Origin: Ruminococcaceae bacterium UBA5401
Lineage (GTDB): Bacteria > Bacillota > Clostridia > Oscillospirales > Acutalibacteraceae
DNA: 22,588 bases
Direction of reading: 5' to 3'
Assembly (NCBI GenBank): GCA_002409675.1
Contig: DHOB01000055.1
Coordinates: 1-22,588, forward strand
Shown here: positions 1 through 7,581 of the stretch, piece after piece
How the letters are laid out: every line of letters starts with the position of its first letter
Numbering within the stretch: the stretch's first letter is position 1
Notes under the pieces: generated by a model
What the model was told of the DNA's origin: nothing
The model's database searches: none
What the model saw: the letters and a program-made list of their open reading frames with translations, nothing else
Program-made: the position numbers and the translations under genes

Positions 1-2187
1 ATCGGCTCGTACACGTTCTACCTGCTGGGCAGCCCGTTTTTCTGGCTGACCATCCCGTTCCCGAGCTGGATGGTGCCGCACCTGATGGGCCCGCTGCTGA
101 TTCTGAAATTCGGCTGCGCCACGCTGACCTCCTACATCTGGCTGCGGCGGTACGTGCGGCACCCGGACTATGCGATCGTGGGCGCGCTGCTGTACGCATT
201 CTCCGGCTTTTCGATTTACAACATCTTTTTCAACCATTTTCACGAGGCGATCGTCTTTTTCCCGCTGCTGCTCTGGTCGCTGGACGAATACATGTACCAT
301 CGCCGCCGGGTGGTGTTCGCGGTGATGGTCTTCGTGTGCTGCACCGTCAACTACTACTTTTTCGCCGGGCAGGTCGTTTTTCTGCTCCTGTACTGGATTA
401 TTCGGATGCTCTCGGGGAGCTGGGACATCAGCCTGCGGGATTTTCTGCTGATGCTCTGCGAAGCGATCATCGGGGTGCTGTGCTCCGCCGTGCTGCTGGT
501 GCCGACGGTGCTGGCGGTCGTGCAGAACCCGCGGGTTAACGACCCGCCGCAGGGCTGGAACGCCCTGCTGTACGACTACAACCAGCGGTACATCCATATC
601 CTGGAGTGCTTCTTCTTCCCGCCGGACATCCCGGCCCGCCCGAACTTTACGCCGAACTCGGAGGCGCAGTGGGCCTCGCTCGGCGCGTGGCTGCCGCTTT
701 TCAGCATGAGCGGAGTGCTCGTGTTTCTGCAGAACCGCGGCAAGCACTGGCTCAAGACGCTGCTCTGCACGCTGTTCTTCATGACAATGGTGCCGGTGCT
801 GAACGCGGCGTTCCAGCTCTTTAACATGACCTATTACGCGCGGTGGTTCTATATGCTGACGCTGATGATGTCGCTGGCGACGGTGGCGTCGCTGCAGAGC
901 GCGCCGACCGCCGACTGGCGGCGGGCTGTATACTGGACGCTCGGCATCACGCTGGGCATTGCCCTGCCCATCGGGCTGATGCCCAAAACCGTAGAAAGCG
1001 CAGCCGGCGACAAAAGCCTCGTTTTCGGCCTGGAGGATTACCCCACCCGGTTCTGGTCCTATGTGGCCATCGCCCTGCTGAGCCTCGCCCTGCTGGTCAT
1101 CCTTTTCCAGTACCGCAAAACGGGGCGCGCCAAGTTCCTGCACAGGTGCATGTCCGGCATTGCGCTGGTCACGGTGATCTACGCGGCCTTCTTCATCGCG
1201 CTCGGCAAAACGCAGAGCGACGACACCCACAACTGGATCATCCCCTATTCCCTGAACGCCGGCAAAGACATCCGCCTGCCCGACGACGGGAACAGCCGCA
1301 TCGATGTGTACGACGGCATGGACAACCAGGCCATGTTCTGGCAGAAGCCCTCCGTCCAGGCTTTTCACAGCATCGTGCCCGGCTCGGTGATGGAGTTTTA
1401 CCCGACCATCGGCGTGCAGCGGGACGTCGGCTCCCGGCCGGACACCACCGTCTACGGTCTGCGCGGCCTGACGAGCTGCCGCTGGCTTTTCGACCCGGTG
1501 AGCAGCGGCAAGGATTTTCAGGATTCCTCGGGCGCGACGATGATGCCGGGCTGGAGCTACTACGCGACGCAGAACGGCTGCGACATCTACCGGAACGACT
1601 ATTTTATCCCGATGGGCTTCTCTTACGACGGCTACATCACGCGCAGCGAATACAACGCCGTCCCGGAATCGGACCGCCACCTCGCGCTGCTCAAGGCGCT
1701 GGTGCTGGAGGATGACGACGCCGCGAAGTACGGCGGCCTTCTGCAGCATCTGGACACGAACAGCTTTCAGTACACCGAATCCGCCTATTTCGGCGACTGT
1801 ACCGCGCGGAAGGCGGCGTCGTGCTCCTCCTTCCACTACGACAACGGTGGATTTTCGGCCTCCTTCACCGCCGACAAAGACCGGCTGGTGTTTTTCAGCG
1901 TCCCGTGGGAAGGCGGCTGGAGCGCCACGGTCAACGGCAAAAAGGCCGACATCGTCCGGGTCAACGTCGGCTTCATGGCCGTGAAGGTCCCGAAAGGGGC
2001 GTCCAGCATCCGGTTCAACTACCAGACGCCGGGCATCCGCCTCGGCGCGGTCGTCACGCTGGGCGGGTTCCTGCTGCTCGCGTTCTACTGGTTCATGACG
2101 CGCCGCCGCCCCCGCCGGCAGACGAAATTCCGCGTCAAATCCCGCACCGGGCCTTCCGGCGAAGGCCGGCCGAACGGAGGAAACTGA
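1..2187 (+). CDS. yfhO: YfhO-family multispanning membrane protein (5' end cut by window)
   Basis: The frame is open from base 1, so the first ATG at 70 is internal and the gene starts before the window; 728 codons are visible. The first ~380 residues are a run of hydrophobic helices with short loops, including an NYYFFAGQ segment typical of YfhO. A soluble outer domain of ~270 residues follows, then the family's C-terminal WxATVNGK...VPKGASSIRFNY block, one last helix (about residues 680-702) and a basic tail (RRRPRR). Family members run ~850-900 residues, so perhaps 150 are missing. In Bacillus, YfhO acts with the GT2 enzyme CsbB to put GlcNAc on lipoteichoic acid outside the cell, probably as the GT-C-type transferase. 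The next gene here is a CsbB-like GT2 whose start follows one base after this stop (RBS GGAGG at 2176-2180), which supports the same partnership. The acceptor in this organism is unknown. Confidence 0.88.
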   Translation: MGSYTFYLLGSPFFWLTIPFPSWMVPHLMGPLLILKFGCATLTSYIWLRRYVRHPDYAIVGALLYAFSGFSIYNIFFNHFHEAIVFFPLLLWSLDEYMYHRRRVVFAVMVFVCCTVNYYFFAGQVVFLLLYWIIRMLSGSWDISLRDFLLMLCEAIIGVLCSAVLLVPTVLAVVQNPRVNDPPQGWNALLYDYNQRYIHILECFFFPPDIPARPNFTPNSEAQWASLGAWLPLFSMSGVLVFLQNRGKHWLKTLLCTLFFMTMVPVLNAAFQLFNMTYYARWFYMLTLMMSLATVASLQSAPTADWRRAVYWTLGITLGIALPIGLMPKTVESAAGDKSLVFGLEDYPTRFWSYVAIALLSLALLVILFQYRKTGRAKFLHRCMSGIALVTVIYAAFFIALGKTQSDDTHNWIIPYSLNAGKDIRLPDDGNSRIDVYDGMDNQAMFWQKPSVQAFHSIVPGSVMEFYPTIGVQRDVGSRPDTTVYGLRGLTSCRWLFDPVSSGKDFQDSSGATMMPGWSYYATQNGCDIYRNDYFIPMGFSYDGYITRSEYNAVPESDRHLALLKALVLEDDDAAKYGGLLQHLDTNSFQYTESAYFGDCTARKAASCSSFHYDNGGFSASFTADKDRLVFFSVPWEGGWSATVNGKKADIVRVNVGFMAVKVPKGASSIRFNYQTPGIRLGAVVTLGGFLLLAFYWFMTRRRPRRQTKFRVKSRTGPSGEGRPNGGN

Positions 2188-2188
2188 A

Positions 2189-3214
2189 ATGCCGATTGTT
2201 TATCTGGTCATCCCCTGCTACAACGAAGAAAAAGTCCTGCCGGAAACGGTGAAGCGCCTTTCCGCCAAGCTGAGCGCAATGGCGCGGGCCGGCCTGGCGG
2301 GCAAGGGCAGCCGCATGCTTTTTGTGGACGACGGCAGCCGGGACCGCACATGGGAGCTGATCTCCCGCTTCAGCGAAGAGGACGCGCGCGTCTGCGGAAT
2401 CCGCCTGGCGCACAACCGCGGCCACCAGAACGCGCTGCTCGCCGGCCTGATGACGGCGCGCAGATACGCCGACTGCGCCGTCAGCCTGGACGCGGACCTT
2501 CAGGACGACGTGGAGGTCCTCGACGAGTTCGTCCGCAAATTTCTGGAGGGCTGCGACGTGGTCTACGGCGTGCGCAGAAAGCGCGCGACCGACACGTTCT
2601 TCAAGCGCGCGACCGCGCAGGCGTATTACCGCCTGCTGGCCGCCCTCGGCGTGGACGTGGTCTACAACCACGCGGATTACCGCCTGATGAGCCGCCGCGC
2701 GCTCGACGCCCTCGGCGAGTACCGCGAGGTCAACCTGTTCCTGCGCGGGCTGGTCCCGCTGATCGGCTACCGCAGCGCCTGCGTCTACTACGACCGGCAC
2801 GAGCGCTTTGCCGGGGAATCGAAATACCCGCTCAAAAAGATGCTGGCGCTCGCCGTGGACGGCGTCACCTCGTTCAGCACCAGGCCGCTGGAGCTCATCT
2901 TCCGCCTCGGCGCGCTGGTGTCCCTGGCCGGCCTGGTTGGCACCATCTGGTCGCTGGTCTCGCATCTGCGCGGCGCGGCGGCGGCCTGGGCGCCCGCCGT
3001 GTGGTCGCTCTGGCTGCTCGGCGGCCTGCTGATGCTCTGCCTCGGCGTCACCGGGGTCTACCTCGGCAAAATCTACGCCGAAACCAAGGCCCGCCCCCGT
3101 TACCGCATCGCCGAGCGCGCCGGGCAGCCGGCAGAGCCGGCTTCGGCCCGCCGTTCAGAGCAGAGCGAAACAGAAGCCCGCTCTGGCGGGACAGTCAGAG
3201 ACAGCTCCCGTTGA
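2189..3214 (+). CDS. GT2 polyprenyl-phosphate sugar transferase (CsbB/DPM1/GtrB type)
   Basis: This 341-residue protein likely moves a sugar from a nucleotide donor onto undecaprenyl phosphate at the inner membrane face. The N-terminal GT-A fold shows VIPCYNEE (7-14), VDDGSRDRT (46-54), the metal-binding SLDADLQDD (99-107) with the DxD at 101-103, and ERFAGESKYPLKK (205-217) as in the DPM1/GtrB/CsbB group. Two helices follow (about 236-258 and 268-292), then the usual ETKxRPxY ending at 298-305. Beyond it lies an unusual ~35-residue polar tail rich in Ala, Glu, Arg and Ser. The ATG at 2189 has GGAGG eight bases upstream and is translationally coupled to yfhO. The natural reading is that this enzyme makes the lipid-linked sugar that YfhO uses. 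The sugar cannot be read from the sequence. Confidence 0.9.
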   Translation: MPIVYLVIPCYNEEKVLPETVKRLSAKLSAMARAGLAGKGSRMLFVDDGSRDRTWELISRFSEEDARVCGIRLAHNRGHQNALLAGLMTARRYADCAVSLDADLQDDVEVLDEFVRKFLEGCDVVYGVRRKRATDTFFKRATAQAYYRLLAALGVDVVYNHADYRLMSRRALDALGEYREVNLFLRGLVPLIGYRSACVYYDRHERFAGESKYPLKKMLALAVDGVTSFSTRPLELIFRLGALVSLAGLVGTIWSLVSHLRGAAAAWAPAVWSLWLLGGLLMLCLGVTGVYLGKIYAETKARPRYRIAERAGQPAEPASARRSEQSETEARSGGTVRDSSR

Positions 3215-3391
3215 TAGAAACGGCACAGTTTCCCAAAGCTCCCGGGACGGTCTCCGGCGACACTCGGCCGGCCCCGGGAGATTCCCGTTTCTGTCCCGGC
3301 AAAGCGCGCCGCCGGTTTCTGCTGCTCCCCACACCGGGCCAACGCCCGCGGCGACACGCCGCCGCCGCTTCCCCGTGCGACAGCATAAAAA

Positions 3392-3425
3392 ATCTCCCGG
3401 AGCATTTTGATGCGCTTCGGGAGAT
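3392..3425. terminator. Terminator-like hairpin in repeat copy 1 (both directions)
   Basis: ATCTCCCGGAGC (3392-3403) pairs with GCTTCGGGAGAT (3414-3425), 12 pairs including one G-U, around a 10-base loop. On the plus strand it is followed by CCTTTTCG. On the minus strand it is followed by a run of T from the A-run at 3387-3391. It can therefore serve the GT2 gene on one strand and the hydrolase/suf transcript on the other. Confidence 0.6.
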
Positions 3426-3657
3426 CCTTTTCGAGATTTTCGAGGGCATTTTCTTTCTGTCCCGGCGGGCCTGCGGAAGCGGAAACCATACATGTATTCG
3501 CGCGGCGCGTCCGGACGGTCTCCGGCGACATTCGGCCGGCCCCGGGAGATTTTCCTTTTCTGTCCCCGGCAAAGCGCGCCGCCGGTTTCTGCCGTTCCCC
3601 ACGCCGGGCCGACGCCCGCGGCGACACGCCGCCGCTTCCCCGTGCGACAGCATAAAG

Positions 3658-3693
3658 AATCTCCCGGAGCATTTTGATGCGCTTCGGGAGATT
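3658..3693. terminator. Terminator-like hairpin in repeat copy 2 (both directions)
   Basis: This is the second copy of the hairpin, 267 bp after the first: AATCTCCCGGAGC (3658-3670), a 10-base loop, then GCTTCGGGAGATT (3681-3693). It is flanked by CTTTTCG on the plus strand and TTCTTTATG on the minus strand. The stem is unchanged from copy 1 while the surrounding repeat has drifted. For the minus-strand hydrolase this is the first hairpin met after the stop. Confidence 0.6.
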
Positions 3694-3952
3694 CTTTTCG
3701 AGATTTTCGAGGGCATTTTCTTTCTGTCCCGGCGGGCCTGCGGAAGCGGAAACCATACATGGATTCGCGCGGCGCGTCCGGACAGTCGCCGGCGACATTC
3801 GGCCGGCTCCGGGAGATTCCCGTTTCTGTCCCGGCAAAACGCGCCGCCGGTTTCTGCTGCTCCCCACGCCGGGCCGACGCCCGCGGCGACACGCCGCCGC
3901 CGGTTTCTGCCGTTCCCCACGCCGGGCCGACGCCCGCGGCGACACGCCGCCG

Positions 3953-4762
3953 CTACGCCCGGAAGCCGAACAGCCCGTCCAGCCAGCCGGCGCACAGAGG
4001 GAACCATGTGGCGCAGTGGGGGCTGGGGGTGCCGACCTCCCGCGTGCAGAGGGACATGCCGTGCCCGCCTTTCTGGTAGATGTGGCACTCGAACGGAATA
4101 TGCCGGCTCTGCAGCGCCGCCGCGAACAGCAGGGCGTTCTCGACGGGGACGCAGTCGTCCTCCACGGTGTGCCACAGGAACGCGGGCGGCGTGCGGGGCG
4201 ATATGTGGTTTTCCAGAGAGAAAAAGTGCACCTGCTCCGGAGTGGGGCTGCCGCCCGAGACTTTCTCGATGGATTCTCTGTGGGCGAACCGGCCCGCCGT
4301 GAGCACGGCATAGCAGAGGACCATGGCGTCGGGGCGGTTCCGCCCGCCCTTGGTGTCGATTCGGGCCTTGAGCTCCGGGCTGTCCCATAAAGTGCCGAGG
4401 CCGGCGGCGACATGCCCGCCGGCTGAAAAGCCGCAGACCGCGATTTTGCCCGGCAGCACGTTCCACTCCGCGCTGCTCTCCCGGATGCGGATCAGGGTCA
4501 GGGAGGCGTCAATCAGCGGGCGCAGGTCCGCCGCCCGGTCCCCGACGGAATAGGAGAGGATAAAGACCTGGTATCCGTGCGCAAAAAAAGCCGCGGCGGG
4601 CGGCTCGGATTCGCGCTCCGAAAGAAACTCGTAGGCGCCGCCCGGCAGAATCACGGCGCACGGGCGCCTGGTAAATTCCGGCTCGTTCGCCATCGGGTCG
4701 TGCAGATAACCGACGACGCGGGCCCCGCTTTCCGGATTCGGACTGAAACGAACGGTTTTCAA
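3953..4762 (-). CDS. Alpha/beta hydrolase (acetyl-esterase / BD-FAE-like)
   Basis: This 269-residue cytoplasmic protein has no signal peptide. It shows the esterase/lipase-type alpha/beta hydrolase signs: an oxyanion loop LPGGAYEFLS (39-48), the nucleophile elbow GFSAGGH with Ser113, an acid in HTVEDDCVP (Asp202 or Asp203) and the catalytic His in KGGHGMS (His234). This pattern fits carbohydrate or acyl ester hydrolases annotated as acetylesterases or xylanase-like esterases; the substrate is unknown. The start is TTG, with GGGAG eight bases upstream. It lies 24 bp after the sufU stop on the same strand with no terminator between, so it is probably the last gene of the suf transcript. Its stop codon abuts the end of the tandem repeat array. 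A functional link to Fe-S assembly is not shown. Confidence 0.85.
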   Translation of the reverse strand: MKTVRFSPNPESGARVVGYLHDPMANEPEFTRRPCAVILPGGAYEFLSERESEPPAAAFFAHGYQVFILSYSVGDRAADLRPLIDASLTLIRIRESSAEWNVLPGKIAVCGFSAGGHVAAGLGTLWDSPELKARIDTKGGRNRPDAMVLCYAVLTAGRFAHRESIEKVSGGSPTPEQVHFFSLENHISPRTPPAFLWHTVEDDCVPVENALLFAAALQSRHIPFECHIYQKGGHGMSLCTREVGTPSPHCATWFPLCAGWLDGLFGFRA

Positions 4763-4786
4763 CTGTTCCGCTCCCTTCCCGGCGCT

Positions 4787-5263
4787 TCAGGATTTTTCTT
4801 TTTCGCCTTTATCAGGGGCGCCAGACGGATGCCCCTCGTTTTTGCCGAGCGCGCCCTCCAGCGTGTGCCAGCCGAGGACGGCGCATTTCACGCGCGCGGG
4901 CATGTGGGCGACGCCGCGCAGCGCGACGGCCTCGTCCAGCTCCTCGAGCTGCTTCTCGTCGGTGACTTCGCCCTTAATCATGCCGATGAACGTCTTGGCC
5001 AGCCGCAGCGCCTCTGCGGTCGTTTTCCCTTTGACAAGGTCGATCATGATGGAGGCGGAGGCCTGCGAGATTGCGCAGCCGACGCCCGTAAAGCCCGCGT
5101 CCTCAATCACGCCGTCCTTTTCGCGGAGCTGAAGCTGGATTTCGTCCCCGCAGCTCGGGTTGACCCCCTTGAGCGTGACCGTCGGATTCTCAATCGGGTG
5201 CTTGTTGCGCCTGGAGTTGTTGTGCTCCGTCAGAATCTGCGTGTAAATCTGGTTAAGCTCCAA
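4787..5263 (-). CDS. sufU: SufU, Fe-S assembly scaffold / sulfur acceptor
   Basis: This 158-residue protein is of the Gram-positive SufU type, a zinc-containing sulfur acceptor that takes persulfide from SufS and passes it to SufBCD. The Cys ligands sit in NPSCGD (Cys38, Asp40), VGCAIS (Cys63) and RVKCAVLGWHTL (Cys127). The insertion between the second and third Cys that separates SufU from IscU is present (about 95-122). The last ~20 residues are a charged, probably disordered tail. The start is TTG inside the end of sufS (11-bp overlap). The AGGAGG 10-12 bases upstream lies in sufS coding sequence, indicating coupled translation. It follows sufS in the order usual for Firmicutes. Confidence 0.95.
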   Translation of the reverse strand: MELNQIYTQILTEHNNSRRNKHPIENPTVTLKGVNPSCGDEIQLQLREKDGVIEDAGFTGVGCAISQASASIMIDLVKGKTTAEALRLAKTFIGMIKGEVTDEKQLEELDEAVALRGVAHMPARVKCAVLGWHTLEGALGKNEGHPSGAPDKGEKEKS

Positions 5264-6479
5264 GGCCGAGCCACCTCCTGACCCTGCTCAGGCTCTGAAG
5301 GAAAGCGTCGACGTCTTCTTTGGTGTTGTAAAAGTAAAGGCTGGCGCGGCAGGTCGCGTTCACGTGCATATACTCCAGCAGCGGCTCGGCGCAGTGGTGC
5401 CCCGCCCGGATGGCGACGCCGTCCGCGTCGAGGATGGAGGCGACGTCGTGCGGGTGGACGCCCTCCACATTGAACGAAATCACCCCGCAGCGGTCTTCCC
5501 GCGCTTCGGTGCCGCCGTAAACCGTGACGTGCGGAATCTGCGCGAGCCCCTTCAGCGTGTAAGCAAGCAGCCGGTCCTCCGTCTGGCGGATGGTCCGGTA
5601 GCCGACTTTCCGGAGGTAGCGCACGGCCTCCGCAAGGCCCACGGCGCCGCCCACGTTCTGCGTGCCGGCCTCGAACTTCTGCGGCAGGGGGGCGAAGGTC
5701 GCGGACTGCTCGTGCACATACTCGATCATCTCTCCGCCCATCAGGAAGGGCGGCATGCGGTTCAGCAGCTTCTCTTTGCCGTAGAGCACGCCGATGCCCA
5801 TCGGCGCCAGCATCTTGTGGCCGGAGAAGGCCATGAAGTCCACGTCCAGGTCCGAAACGTCCACCGGGTAGTGCGGGATTCCCTGGGCGCTGTCCAGCAC
5901 GGTGACTGCGCCGACGGAATGCGCTTTCCGGACGATTTTCCTGACCGGGTAGACGGTGCCGAGCACGTTGGAAACCTGCGCGAACGCAACGACCTTCGTC
6001 TTTCTGGTGATTTTCCGGTCAATTTCCTCGTCGCTCAGGCGGCCGGAGGCATCCGGGTACAGGTAGACCAGCTTTGCGCCCTTCACGCGCGCGACCATCT
6101 GCCACGGCACCAGGTTGCTGTGGTGCTCGCTGACCGGCAGCGCAATCTCGTCGCCCCGGTTCACGAAATTCAGGCCGTAGCTGTACGCGACAAGGTTCAG
6201 CGACTCGCTCGCGTTGCGCGTGAAAATCACTTCGCAGTCTTTTTTCGCGCCGATGAATTCCGCCACCGTGCGGCGCGCGTCCTCGTACATCTGCGTGGCC
6301 TTCACGCTCAGGGCGTACAGGCCGCGGTGGGGGTTGGCGTTGAACCGGCGGTAATATTCGTTCACGGCGCGCAGCACCTGCACCGGCTTCTGCGTGGTGG
6401 CGGCGTTGTCCAGATAAACCAGCCGCTTGCCGTTCATCTGCTCTTTCAGAACGGGAAAGTCATTCAGGTAGGGGTTCAA
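5253..6479 (-). CDS. sufS: SufS, group II cysteine desulfurase
   Basis: This 408-residue PLP enzyme turns L-cysteine into alanine and an enzyme-bound persulfide, supplying sulfur to SufU. The visible landmarks are DNAATTQKP (24-32), SEHHSNLVPW (117-126), the PLP lysine in FSGHKMLAP (Lys222) and the persulfide cysteine in RAGHHCAEPLL (Cys363), on the short loop typical of SufS-type enzymes. Length is normal for the family. It starts with TTG, whose TTGA overlaps the sufD stop by four bases, and its 3' end overlaps sufU. It is therefore tightly coupled on both sides. Confidence 0.96.
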   Translation of the reverse strand: MNPYLNDFPVLKEQMNGKRLVYLDNAATTQKPVQVLRAVNEYYRRFNANPHRGLYALSVKATQMYEDARRTVAEFIGAKKDCEVIFTRNASESLNLVAYSYGLNFVNRGDEIALPVSEHHSNLVPWQMVARVKGAKLVYLYPDASGRLSDEEIDRKITRKTKVVAFAQVSNVLGTVYPVRKIVRKAHSVGAVTVLDSAQGIPHYPVDVSDLDVDFMAFSGHKMLAPMGIGVLYGKEKLLNRMPPFLMGGEMIEYVHEQSATFAPLPQKFEAGTQNVGGAVGLAEAVRYLRKVGYRTIRQTEDRLLAYTLKGLAQIPHVTVYGGTEAREDRCGVISFNVEGVHPHDVASILDADGVAIRAGHHCAEPLLEYMHVNATCRASLYFYNTKEDVDAFLQSLSRVRRWLGLGA

Positions 6480-7555
6480 AGTCTGTTCAGCCTCTTTTCC
6501 ACATATTCCGCGACGGCGTTTCTCAGTTTTTCGTCCGGGATCTGGTCCGTCACGGGCCGGAACTGCGCCTTGATGATCAGCTTTTTGGCCTCCAGCTCGC
6601 TCAGGCCGCGCGTCATCAGGTAAAACAGGCGGTTTTCGTCGATTTTACCGGTCGAGGCCGCGTGCTGGCCGTCCACGTCCTCTTCCGCGCACAGAATCAG
6701 CGGCGCGGTGCGGTTGCGCACCTTCGGGCTGAACAGCAGGTTGAACTCGCTCTCCTTGCCGACGGCCTGCTTGGCGCCGCGGACGAAGTCGATGGTCCCG
6801 CGGAAGGTTTTCTCGCTCTCGTCCAGCAGGGCGCCGGAAACGCGGATGTCGCTGCGCGTCTTTCTGCCGACGTGCTGCGCGACGTAGTTGATGTCGATGG
6901 ACCGGCTGCGGTCGCCGAAGTAAATCGCGTCGAGGCTCAGGCGGCTCCTCAGGCCCTCCAGCCGGGCCTTGCAGCCCGCGAGCGCCTTCCTGCCGCCGAG
7001 CTCCGCCTGGATTACATGGATTGTGCCGCCCTCGCCCGCGGCGGCGCCGATATTGTCCATGCCAAGGCAGCCGTCGCCGAGAAGCTGTACCTGAATCAGC
7101 CGGACCGAAGCCCCTTTCGCCGCGTACAGCCGGGTCAGCCCGGCATGGAAACCGCGCCGCGCGCCGCCCAAGTAGCTGACAACCACTGTCACGTCGCTGC
7201 CCTCTTCGGCGACCACCGCGTTCTCGTCCACGACGAACGGGCTGTTCTCATCCACGCGGTAGGTGAGAAAAACGGGGGTTTTCGCATGGACGCCGGCGGC
7301 GACTTTAAGGGAGACGCCGCAGTTGCGGTGCTCCGCCACAAAATCCGCCTCTTCATGGCCCATGCCGGTTTCCGGCTCCCCGGCCGGCAGCGGACCGGAA
7401 AAAGCCGCCACCCCTTCCGGCAGCTCCCCGGCGGGGCCGGGCCCCGTGTAGGGCGCGGCCGGGGGAAGCTCCTCCGCCAGGGCGGTGTCGTTGATGCCCA
7501 GCCGGTTCCATGTCCGGGCCGGCAGGACGTTTGTATGCTGAAAGTTCAGATCCAT
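6476..7555 (-). CDS. sufD: SufD, SufBC2D scaffold subunit
   Basis: This 359-residue protein is the SufD partner of SufB and SufC in the scaffold on which Fe-S clusters form. The C-terminal third has the SufB/SufD core signature CAEEDVDGQHAASTGKI with the conserved His (His298), then LFYLMTRGLSELEAKKLII. The N-terminal ~80 residues are Pro/Gly-rich and poorly conserved, and the protein is shorter than the ~420-435 residues of Bacillus or E. coli SufD. The central beta-helix (about 85-290) seems complete. It has an ATG start with AGGAG ten bases upstream, 26 bp after sufB. Identity is secure from the motif and position between sufB and sufS. Confidence 0.93.
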   Translation of the reverse strand: MDLNFQHTNVLPARTWNRLGINDTALAEELPPAAPYTGPGPAGELPEGVAAFSGPLPAGEPETGMGHEEADFVAEHRNCGVSLKVAAGVHAKTPVFLTYRVDENSPFVVDENAVVAEEGSDVTVVVSYLGGARRGFHAGLTRLYAAKGASVRLIQVQLLGDGCLGMDNIGAAAGEGGTIHVIQAELGGRKALAGCKARLEGLRSRLSLDAIYFGDRSRSIDINYVAQHVGRKTRSDIRVSGALLDESEKTFRGTIDFVRGAKQAVGKESEFNLLFSPKVRNRTAPLILCAEEDVDGQHAASTGKIDENRLFYLMTRGLSELEAKKLIIKAQFRPVTDQIPDEKLRNAVAEYVEKRLNRL

Positions 7556-7581
7556 GATTTCTTCACTCCTCGCCGCCGGCC

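Larger units (their letters stand above)
3245..3953. repeat. Tandem ~268-bp intergenic repeat, 2.5 copies
   Basis: This fills the stretch between the GT2 stop (3214) and the hydrolase stop (3955). Copy 1 is 3245-3512 (268 bp) and copy 2 is 3513-3779 (267 bp). Copy 3 is 3780-3900 and breaks off before the hairpin; its last 53 bp (3848-3900) are then repeated at 3901-3953. Copies 1 and 2 differ by about a dozen substitutions and two or three small indels (roughly 95% identical by eye). Each full unit has a GC-rich first half and a hairpin-bearing, T-rich second half. Several frames stay open through the array on both strands, but they are compositional, have no convincing start sites and match no family I recognise. 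I treat it as non-coding. Bases 3215-3244 hold nothing I recognise. Confidence 0.9.

Noticed and set aside
3245..3953. Possible CRISPR array
   Set aside because: Repeats are ~268 bp and directly adjacent, with no unique spacers and no cas genes nearby.
3245..3953. Possible insertion sequence or MITE
   Set aside because: No terminal inverted repeats bounding the unit, no target-site duplication seen, and the copies are in head-to-tail tandem.
2350..4302. A 650-codon plus-strand frame across the GT2 gene, repeats and hydrolase
   Set aside because: Overlaps the GT2 gene in another frame and is almost all Arg/Pro/Ala. No protein family fits.
3100..4466. Long minus-strand frames (over 400 codons) running through the repeat array and into the hydrolase
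   Set aside because: They exist because GC-rich DNA lacks stops. They overlap the clearly coding hydrolase in another frame, have no ribosome site, and have Arg/Ala/Gly/Pro-rich content typical of shadow frames.
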